NCBI GenBank assembly: GCA_946408865.1 | Contig: CAMJTZ010000044.1 | Coordinates: 1-12,567 of the forward strand | Reading direction: 5' to 3' | Source of the DNA: an uncultured Clostridia bacterium | GTDB taxonomy: Bacteria > Bacillota_A > Clostridia > Christensenellales > Aristaeellaceae | Length of the DNA stretch: 12,567 nucleotides | Shown: piece after piece, positions 7,982 to 12,567 of the stretch | Layout: each line of letters begins with the position of its first letter | Numbering within the stretch: position 1 is the stretch's first letter | The notes under the pieces: generated by a model | The model's database searches: none | Told to the model about the DNA's origin: nothing | What the model saw: only the letters and a program-made list of their open reading frames with translations | Made by a program: the position numbers and the translations under genes

Positions 7982-9193
7982 TCAGTCCCTGAGCTTCGAC
8001 GCGACGGGGTTGACGGACGCGTCCTGCGAAAGGGTGCGGACCATGGGATTCCGGTCCGCCTGCGCCGGCGCGTTCCACCTGGAAACGGAGATTTCGCTCT
8101 GGTAATCCGCCGCCGTTTCGCCCGCCGGATGCTTTTTGAACACGTGCTCCGGGTCCGCGGACAGGGATTTCCGCGATCCGTCCGCCGCCCACAGCGCGTC
8201 ATACGGCACCTGGGACGCGATCCGCTCCCGGTAGCTGGCGAAGATGCCCTTGGTGCTCTTCTCCGGGAACTCGAAGAAGGTATACTTGCGGAACACCGGC
8301 AGGCTGAACAGATCCTTCACATAGCCCCACAGGTTTTTGTATTCCGTGATCCGCTGCTTCATCGGCCCCACGTTGTGGTAATAGCTGGTTTCCCAGCGCA
8401 CCAGGGTCACGTACAGGCGGATATCGGAATCGGTGATGTAGTCGCCGAAGAGGAAACGGTTCGTTTCCAGCCGCTTGTCCAGCTTTTCCACCGAATCAAA
8501 GAAATCCTCATAGGCCTCGCTGTACGCCTCCCAGCTCTGGCAGAAGGCCATCCGGTAATGTCCGTTGTTCACCGTCGGGAAAAGCCAGTCGTTGAACTCG
8601 TCGATCTCCTTCCGGTATTTCACGGGATACAGGTCCGGCGCGTCTTCCGGCTGGAAAGGCCTGAACTGCACCTCAATGTAATTGGTCAGGCGGTGATAGT
8701 CGTTGTTGACCGCCTTCTTTTCCTTCACGTCCACCAGCGTCGGCGTGGTGGCGCGGCCGGTGAAGCCGGGCTTTGCCCGCTGATAGAACTCGCTGAGGAA
8801 ATGCGCCCCGCAGATCGGATCCCGGTATCCCGGCTGATCCGCGAATCCGTGGCCGTAGACGTTGGTCTCGCCGCTGTGGGTGGTGGCCGCGTCGCCGATC
8901 ACGTCCTGCAGTCCCAGCAGATCCCGCACGATCACCGGGCGGTTGGACCAGTGGCAGCCGTGGGCCCAGTAAATCGCGAACCGGTTCGCTTCCGCGCGCA
9001 GCTTTCCCTCTCCCTCGCCGAAAGGCTGGATAAAGGCGTTGGGCTGGCGGATAAACGCGCCCCGCCCGTCGATCTCGTTCCGTGTTTCCTGGGGTCTGGG
9101 CGGCACCCCCGCCTCCTTCGCGTAGGCTTCCGCCAGCGCGTCCGTATAGGCCTCCGCCGCGGCGGGCCTCCTGATCTCACATGCGTTTGCCAT
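7982..9193 (-). CDS. Xi-class glutathione S-transferase-like protein
   Basis: A 403-residue homologue of Xi-class GSTs (glutathionyl-hydroquinone reductases, E. coli YqjG type), which remove a thiol from S-conjugates through an active-site Cys. Evidence: a thioredoxin-fold start RFAIYWAHGCHWSNRPVIVR (71-90) with catalytic C80, the cis-proline region TTPTLVD (149-155), NDWLFPTVNNG (201-211), and the helical-domain signature FLFGDYITDSDIRLYVTLVRWE (247-268, read in two halves). The usual CPWA motif is CHWS here. About 70 residues at the C-terminus, from about 335, have no counterpart that I recognise in YqjG. Most Clostridia lack glutathione, so another thiol or a thioether is a likelier substrate. 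Set between two cysteine-synthase genes and behind an importer, it may free sulfur from the imported compound (inference). AGGAGG complement at 9203-9208 supports the start. Confidence 0.88.
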   Translation of the reverse strand: MANACEIRRPAAAEAYTDALAEAYAKEAGVPPRPQETRNEIDGRGAFIRQPNAFIQPFGEGEGKLRAEANRFAIYWAHGCHWSNRPVIVRDLLGLQDVIGDAATTHSGETNVYGHGFADQPGYRDPICGAHFLSEFYQRAKPGFTGRATTPTLVDVKEKKAVNNDYHRLTNYIEVQFRPFQPEDAPDLYPVKYRKEIDEFNDWLFPTVNNGHYRMAFCQSWEAYSEAYEDFFDSVEKLDKRLETNRFLFGDYITDSDIRLYVTLVRWETSYYHNVGPMKQRITEYKNLWGYVKDLFSLPVFRKYTFFEFPEKSTKGIFASYRERIASQVPYDALWAADGSRKSLSADPEHVFKKHPAGETAADYQSEISVSRWNAPAQADRNPMVRTLSQDASVNPVASKLRD

Positions 9194-9210
9194 GGTCCCG
9201 TTCCTCCTGT

Positions 9211-10137
9211 TCAGTCAAACAGATCGCTTGACAGGTATTTGTTTCCGCCGTCCGGAAAAATCACGGCGATATTCTTTCCGCGGTTCTCCTCCCGCCGGCC
9301 GATCTCCGCCGCGGCCCATAACGCCGCTCCGGCGGAGATGCCGATCAGCAGGCCTTCCGTTTTCGGGCAGAGCCGGGCGTATTTGTAGGCGTCCTCGTCG
9401 CTGCAGAGCAGAATCTCGTTATAGAGGGTAAGATCCGTTATGGGGCAGACGGCGCCGCCGCCGATGCCCTGGATCTTGTGCGGCCCGGGCGCTCCGCCGT
9501 TGAGGACGGGGCACCCGGCCGGCTCCACGCCGTAGATCTTCAGTTCCGGGTTCATTCTCCGCAGAAACCGTCCGGTGCCCAGCGACGTTCCGCTGGTGCC
9601 GACCGCCGCCACGAGAATGTCCACCTTCCCGTCCAGCGCCTCCCAGATTTCAGGCCCCGTATGGCGCTCATGGGCTTCCGGATTGTGCGGGTTTTCCCCC
9701 TGGGCGGGCCGGAAGGCGCCGGTCTTCTCCGCCAGCTCCGCGGCGGTGCTTCCGGCTTTGCCGAAACCTTCCTGCTTCGGGGTCAGCACCACTTCCGCGC
9801 CGTAAGCTTTCAGGATCCTGATTTTCTCGCTGCCCGCGCCTTCCTGCATGCAGATGGTCGCGCGGTATTTTTTGACCGCGGACACCAGCGCGACGCCGAT
9901 GCCGGTGTTGCCGCTGGTGCCTTCCACGATCCTGCCGCCCGGCTTCAGCTTTCCTTCCGCCTCCGCCGCCTCGATCATGTTCAGCGCGGCGCGGTCCTTG
10001 ACGCTTCCGCCCGGGTTGAGCCCTTCCACCTTGGCGTAGAGATGCGCCTTCAGCCCTTCCGCCTGTTCGATCCGGTTCAGATGCAGCATCGGCGTATGGC
10101 CGATCAGCTCCAGAACGTTCTCATAAATCTTTCCCAT
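9211..10137 (-). CDS. Divergent cysteine synthase paralogue (CysK/CBS fold-type II)
   Basis: A 308-residue protein with the fold and length of CysK. It keeps the PLP lysine K47 (NPGGSVKDR), the asparagine loop GTSGNTG (73-79) and QGIGGG (223-228), but differs at several active-site positions that are canonical in the paralogue encoded two genes downstream. These are: E-P before the loop becomes E-G; the phosphate loop is VGTSGT (179-184); QFTN becomes QGEN (146-149); and the serine that bonds the PLP ring nitrogen becomes Gly297 (PDGGNKYLS). It may use a different acyl-serine or nucleophile, catalyse a beta-elimination, or act as a regulatory partner of the CymR-like protein. ATG at 10135-10137 has AAAGGG 7 nt upstream. 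Automatic annotation will probably say cysteine synthase. Confidence 0.9.
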   Translation of the reverse strand: MGKIYENVLELIGHTPMLHLNRIEQAEGLKAHLYAKVEGLNPGGSVKDRAALNMIEAAEAEGKLKPGGRIVEGTSGNTGIGVALVSAVKKYRATICMQEGAGSEKIRILKAYGAEVVLTPKQEGFGKAGSTAAELAEKTGAFRPAQGENPHNPEAHERHTGPEIWEALDGKVDILVAAVGTSGTSLGTGRFLRRMNPELKIYGVEPAGCPVLNGGAPGPHKIQGIGGGAVCPITDLTLYNEILLCSDEDAYKYARLCPKTEGLLIGISAGAALWAAAEIGRREENRGKNIAVIFPDGGNKYLSSDLFD

Positions 10138-10165
10138 ACGGCTGCCCTTTCATCGCCCGCCCGTT

Positions 10166-11287
10166 TTATTTGTTGGCTTCGTTGAATTCCGCCTGAAGCG
10201 CCTGATAGAATGCGTTGTCGGGATTTGCTTCGATCAGTTCGCTCAGCGCGTTGCTGTAGACTCCCGTGTCGATGTTGCTGCGGATATCGTAGGTCGCGAA
10301 GTCGACGGACGCGCTCTTCAGCAGGCCGGAATTGTTGGCGGCCTCCACATACTTGACGATGCCGCTGGTGTTCGGATCCACCGCGTACTTGGTCACGCCG
10401 CCGTACAGGTAGGTTTCCACATAATCCGTTTCCTTGCCGGACCAGGCGGAAATGATGCTGATCACGTTCGCGCGGATCTCCGCGTCCGTTTCGCCGGCCT
10501 TGTAATACTCAAAGGCGCGGATTCTGGCCTTCTCATAGGCGACAAAAGCGTCCCGGCTGGCCTCCAGTCTGGCTTTGGAGGTCACTTCCCGGCAGCACAC
10601 GTAGTTATTCTGCAGCGCGCCCGCCGCGGTCACGGTCTCCAGTCCGTAGGCGTCGGCGTAGAGCAGCGCGTATTCCAGCGGCAGGAAGCCCAGCTCCACT
10701 TCGCCCTTCTGCACGGCCTGCGCCACCGCGGTTTCATCCGCGTAATAGAGGATGTTGCCGGAGGCTTCGTCCTCGATGGCCGCGATCTGTTCCGCCGTCA
10801 CCCCGTTGTCCAGCAGATACTGGCGGGTGATCACCCAGGCCGCCTCGTTCCGCTTGAAGCCCAGTTTCGCGTTCAGCACCGCGTCGATGTTGATGATTTT
10901 TCCGGCGTCCCGGAAGCCTTCTGCGTTTCCTTCCTTTGCGATGACGGCGCCGCCTTCCACGGCCGTTCCGCCGATCACCACCAGGTCATAGCCGTTTCCG
11001 ATGGCCTGCAGGTCCGGCACGAAACCGGTTCCCAGAATGTCCAGGTTGCCGTCGCCGTTGATGGCGGTCAGGGCGTCCATGCCGCCCAGGTTCACTTCCT
11101 GGACCGTTACGCCTTCCTCTTTGAAATAGCCCAGCTGCTGCGCCAGAATGTTGATTGCAATGCGGATATTGCCCGTCATAAAGGATACGTACAGCGTTCC
11201 GTGATCTCCCTCCGCCAGGCCGGAGCCGGTCAGCCCCGCCAGCAGGACGGCCAGTGTCAGAATGATTCCCAGTACTTTGCGTTTCAT
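10166..11287 (-). CDS. ABC transporter substrate-binding protein, NMT1/SsuA-like
   Basis: A 373-residue exported binding protein, first gene of the operon after the leader. It has a basic N-terminus (MKRKV), a hydrophobic stretch (5-20) and a likely signal peptidase I site after GLA (25/26). The mature part begins GTLYVSFMTGNIRIA, with LGYFKEEGV (52-60), NLDILGTG (81-88) and IGGTA (105-109), the pattern of NMT1/SsuA/TauA proteins that bind sulfonates, taurine, nitrate or pyrimidine precursors. No lipobox cysteine is present, which is unusual for a Gram-positive binding protein. A Cys pair (C231, C232) lies in the second lobe. The start was chosen at 11285-11287 because GGAGG (complement 11296-11300) is 8 nt upstream and the signal peptide begins there; the open frame runs on to 11431 but that part is leader RNA. 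Ligand unknown. Confidence 0.9.
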   Translation of the reverse strand: MKRKVLGIILTLAVLLAGLTGSGLAEGDHGTLYVSFMTGNIRIAINILAQQLGYFKEEGVTVQEVNLGGMDALTAINGDGNLDILGTGFVPDLQAIGNGYDLVVIGGTAVEGGAVIAKEGNAEGFRDAGKIINIDAVLNAKLGFKRNEAAWVITRQYLLDNGVTAEQIAAIEDEASGNILYYADETAVAQAVQKGEVELGFLPLEYALLYADAYGLETVTAAGALQNNYVCCREVTSKARLEASRDAFVAYEKARIRAFEYYKAGETDAEIRANVISIISAWSGKETDYVETYLYGGVTKYAVDPNTSGIVKYVEAANNSGLLKSASVDFATYDIRSNIDTGVYSNALSELIEANPDNAFYQALQAEFNEANK

Positions 11288-11376
11288 TTTCTTATCCTCC
11301 GTTTGTTGTTTCTTATTCTTTTGCTGTTTACTGATTTTTTCTGTTTCTTTCCGTTGGTTTCCGGCCCTGCCGGCAA

Positions 11377-11407
11377 TCAAAAACCGGGGGCCGCTGAGAG
11401 CTCCCGG
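11377..11407 (-). terminator. Leader attenuator terminator
   Basis: On the minus strand CCGGGAGC (11400-11407) pairs with GCCCCCGG (11384-11391): five G-C/C-G pairs at the base, one A-C mismatch, two more G-C pairs, and an 8-nt loop. It is followed directly by TTTTT (11379-11383) and then GATT. It lies between the mini-ORF and the first structural gene. Its 5' arm also belongs to the antiterminator pairing, so the two structures exclude each other. Confidence 0.7.
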
Positions 11408-11511
11408 GCAAAATGGCGTCAGGCTGAACACACGCGCGTTATCCGCGCTGCTTCCTCTCCGGACGTACGGCAGGCAGGCCGAACGTCGTCGCCACGGAAC
11501 ATGCCCGGGAG
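11401..11511 (-). promoter_or_regulatory. Antiterminator pairing (two 10-nt arms)
   Basis: On the minus strand CTCCCGGGCA (11502-11511), inside codons 18-21 of the Cys mini-ORF, is perfectly complementary to TGCCCGGGAG (11401-11410) about 90 nt further on. After one mismatch two more pairs extend it. The second arm covers the 5' side of the terminator stem, so this pairing would prevent termination. The first arm begins about 12 nt after the Cys-Cys codons, so a ribosome waiting there should leave it just free, while a ribosome moving on would cover it. Confidence 0.65.
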
Positions 11512-11564
11512 ATCAACATTCGACAACACATCATGATCTGCTTTCCGCCGTTTTTCCTGAACAT
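11439..11564 (-). CDS. Cysteine-containing leader peptide (attenuation uORF)
   Basis: A 41-codon ORF starting at ATG 11562-11564 and ending with TAA at 11439-11441. It has the strongest ribosome binding site of the region (AGGAGG, 8 nt upstream) and begins about 25 nt after the predicted transcript start. The peptide has a basic, unremarkable start, then MMCCRMLISRACSVA (11-25), with cysteines at 13, 14 and 22, all TGT, although the genes sampled here mostly use TGC. It has no signal peptide or domain. The codons just after the Cys pair form one arm of the antiterminator. The probable role is cis-acting: ribosome progress through the Cys codons reports charged tRNA-Cys supply. Polycysteine leader ORFs with this role are known in mycobacteria; this one is predicted only. 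Confidence 0.75.
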   Translation of the reverse strand: MFRKNGGKQIMMCCRMLISRACSVATTFGLPAVRPERKQRG

Positions 11565-11596
11565 GCTCCGCACCTCCTTCCGGATGAATTGTGTGC

Positions 11597-11625
11597 AATA
11601 TATCACCATTAGCCTACTATGTCAA
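11597..11625 (-). promoter_or_regulatory. Sigma-70-type promoter of the sulfur operon
   Basis: On the minus strand a consensus -35 TTGACA (complement 11620-11625), a 17-nt spacer and a near-consensus -10 TATATT (complement 11597-11602) are present. The transcript should start near 11589-11590, just upstream of the leader ORF. It lies about 70 nt past the stop of the WYL-regulator gene and is the only strong promoter I see for the ten structural genes downstream. Confidence 0.85.
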
Positions 11626-11633
11626 TAGGTAAT
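11608..11633 (-). promoter_or_regulatory. Probable Rrf2/CymR operator over the -35 box
   Basis: An imperfect inverted repeat reads on the minus strand ATTA-CCTA, nine bases, TAGG-C-TAAT. The -35 hexamer lies inside the nine-base centre and its edge, so a bound dimer would block RNA polymerase. CCTA...TAGG half-sites around a -35 fit the size expected for Rrf2-family dimers. The likely binder is the CymR-like protein encoded at the end of the same operon. Binding is inferred. Confidence 0.55.
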
Positions 11634-11684
11634 TTATGATTTTTCTGAAATTTCTTTTTTCCGGTCTTTCGTTCCCGCTTTTTC

Positions 11685-12567
11685 CTATATGCCGTACAGG
11701 GCGTTCGCTTTGCGGATCTCCTCCCGGATTTCCTCCACGAGGGACTCCGGGGAGATCACCCGGATGATGTTCGCGTGCTCTGTCGCCCAGTGCTTCATGG
11801 CCATGGCGCTGACCTTCAGGCGGCAGGAAACGGTGCCGTCGTCCTTTTCGTGGAAAGTGACGTGCTTTCCGAAGAAGTCGATGATCAGGGAAACATATTT
11901 TTTGTCGGTGACGAATTCCGTATCCTTCGCCTCGTCGGTGAACATGTTGAGGTTCTGATAAACGTAATCCTGGAGGTTCAGGCCGTTTTCGAGGCCTTCG
12001 ACCTGCGACTTCGGCTTCACCGGGGTCTCCAGCAGCTCGATCTCCGTAATCCGGTCGATCCGGTAGTTGGAAACGTTGGTGTGGTGGTCGTTGTTGCAGA
12101 TCAGGTAATATCTTCCTTCGCTGGCGACCATCTGATAGGGGTTCAGGGTCTGGCGCCGGACGGAGCCGTCCGCGTTCAGGGTCGGATGCAGTTCGAGGTC
12201 CGTGCCGTACTGGTTGTACGTGATCCGGATCTGCTTCCCCGTGGCGATGGCTTCGTCGAGGATGTCGATGGTGTGGAACAGCTCCGCGTTCTGCGGGGAA
12301 TCCGCGGACATGCAGTGCATGTGGTTCATCCGCTGGTTGAAGTAGACGCTGGACAGCTTTCCGAGCTTGTCGATCAGCTGCCTGCGCTGTTTGTAGGGAA
12401 CGGAGCGGGAGAACAGCAGGCCGTCGATGATCATATGCAGTTCCGCTTCGGTAAAGTCGTGCTCATAGTACAGATCGGTGTAGATCGTGTTTTCTTCCTT
12501 CTCGCCGGTCTTTTTGTTGATATGGCTGCGGTTCACCTCGGTGAACTGGATATCGTACCCGGCGTCG
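11685..12567 (-). CDS. WYL-domain transcriptional regulator (5' end outside window)
   Basis: A partial gene: the reading frame stays open to the window edge, and 294 codons plus the stop (TAG, 11685-11687) are visible. The missing N-terminus should hold a winged-helix domain. The visible part has the inter-domain region (FTEAELHMIIDGLLFS, then LIDKLGKLSSVYF), then the WYL core: QIRITYNQYGTDLELHP, LNPYQMVASEGRYYLICNND and NYRIDRITEIELL, followed by the WYL C-terminal extension. WYL proteins sense small ligands or nucleic acids and control nearby or distant genes. The gene has the same direction as the sulfur operon and ends about 50 nt before the operator, but I see no terminator between them. 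Its targets are unknown; a role in the sulfur operon is only possible. A GTG at 12534-12536 is an internal codon and not a supported start. Confidence 0.9.
   Translation of the reverse strand, partial: DAGYDIQFTEVNRSHINKKTGEKEENTIYTDLYYEHDFTEAELHMIIDGLLFSRSVPYKQRRQLIDKLGKLSSVYFNQRMNHMHCMSADSPQNAELFHTIDILDEAIATGKQIRITYNQYGTDLELHPTLNADGSVRRQTLNPYQMVASEGRYYLICNNDHHTNVSNYRIDRITEIELLETPVKPKSQVEGLENGLNLQDYVYQNLNMFTDEAKDTEFVTDKKYVSLIIDFFGKHVTFHEKDDGTVSCRLKVSAMAMKHWATEHANIIRVISPESLVEEIREEIRKANALYGI

Larger units (their letters stand above)
11288..11590 (-). promoter_or_regulatory. Attenuator-type leader of the cysteine operon
   Basis: About 300 nt of transcribed leader separate the promoter from the binding-protein gene. 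In order it holds a strong Shine-Dalgarno (AGGAGG, complement 11573-11578), a 41-codon ORF with three Cys codons, two small hairpins, an antiterminator partner and an intrinsic terminator, then an A-rich run into the ribosome binding site of the first gene. The order of parts matches amino-acid biosynthetic attenuators such as trp and his. I saw no T-box, SAM riboswitch or other known riboswitch signature. Function is inferred from base pairing and codon placement. Confidence 0.7.

Noticed and set aside
11288..11431. N-terminal extension of the binding protein by 48 residues
   Set aside because: The frame is open to 11431, but this would put a signal peptide in mid-protein and ignore the clear ribosome binding site before 11287. 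The stretch is leader RNA containing the terminator.
11288..11590. T-box, SAM (S-box) or other riboswitch in the operon leader
   Set aside because: I found no T-box conserved TGGNACCGCG-type segment and no S-box core. The leader is better explained by the translated Cys ORF and the alternative hairpins.
12534..12536. GTG as start of the WYL-regulator gene
   Set aside because: The frame continues open upstream with family-like sequence to the window edge, and the DNA-binding domain would be missing, so this is an internal codon of a gene cut by the window.

Overview
This window looks like part of a chromosome from a moderately GC-rich anaerobic member of the Bacillota (Clostridia-type, possibly gut or rumen). 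The basis is strong AGGAGG-type ribosome binding sites, a CymR-like Rrf2 regulator, a Firmicutes-style WYL-domain regulator, MalY/PatB- and MetI-type PLP enzymes, and heavy use of GC-ending codons. Taxonomy below that level is inference.

Layout. (1) 141-1388 (+) is a DAACS-family cation symporter, convergent with everything else. (2) 1414-11633 (-) is one tightly packed sulfur/cysteine operon. In transcription order it holds: a sigma-70 promoter overlapped by an inverted repeat, a leader of about 300 nt with a cysteine-codon mini-ORF and an attenuator-like terminator, an NMT1/SsuA-type substrate-binding protein, a divergent cysteine-synthase paralogue, a Xi-class glutathione-S-transferase-like protein, canonical cysteine synthase, an ABC ATPase, an ABC permease, a tandem-GNAT acetyltransferase, a cystathionine gamma-synthase/lyase-family enzyme, a PatB/MalY-type C-S lyase, an Rrf2 (CymR-like) regulator, and a terminator. 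Gaps between these genes are 15-30 nt or they overlap by 4 nt (ATGA or TTGA junctions). (3) 11685-12567 (-) is a WYL-domain regulator whose 5' end lies outside the window.

How it fits together. The ABC transporter resembles the sulfonate/taurine/nitrate group and probably imports an organosulfur compound. The GST-like protein and the GNAT are candidates for modifying it or releasing its sulfur; no SsuD/TauD-type oxygenase is present. The two cysteine-synthase folds fix sulfide or a thiol into cysteine, and the two C-S enzymes interconvert cysteine, cystathionine and homocysteine. Control appears to be double. The Rrf2 protein encoded last in the operon probably represses its own promoter. Inside the leader, a 41-codon ORF with Cys codons at 13, 14 and 22 lies over one arm of an antiterminator that is mutually exclusive with an intrinsic terminator, which is the classical layout for ribosome-mediated attenuation sensing charged tRNA-Cys. 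This leader is the most interesting feature of the window.
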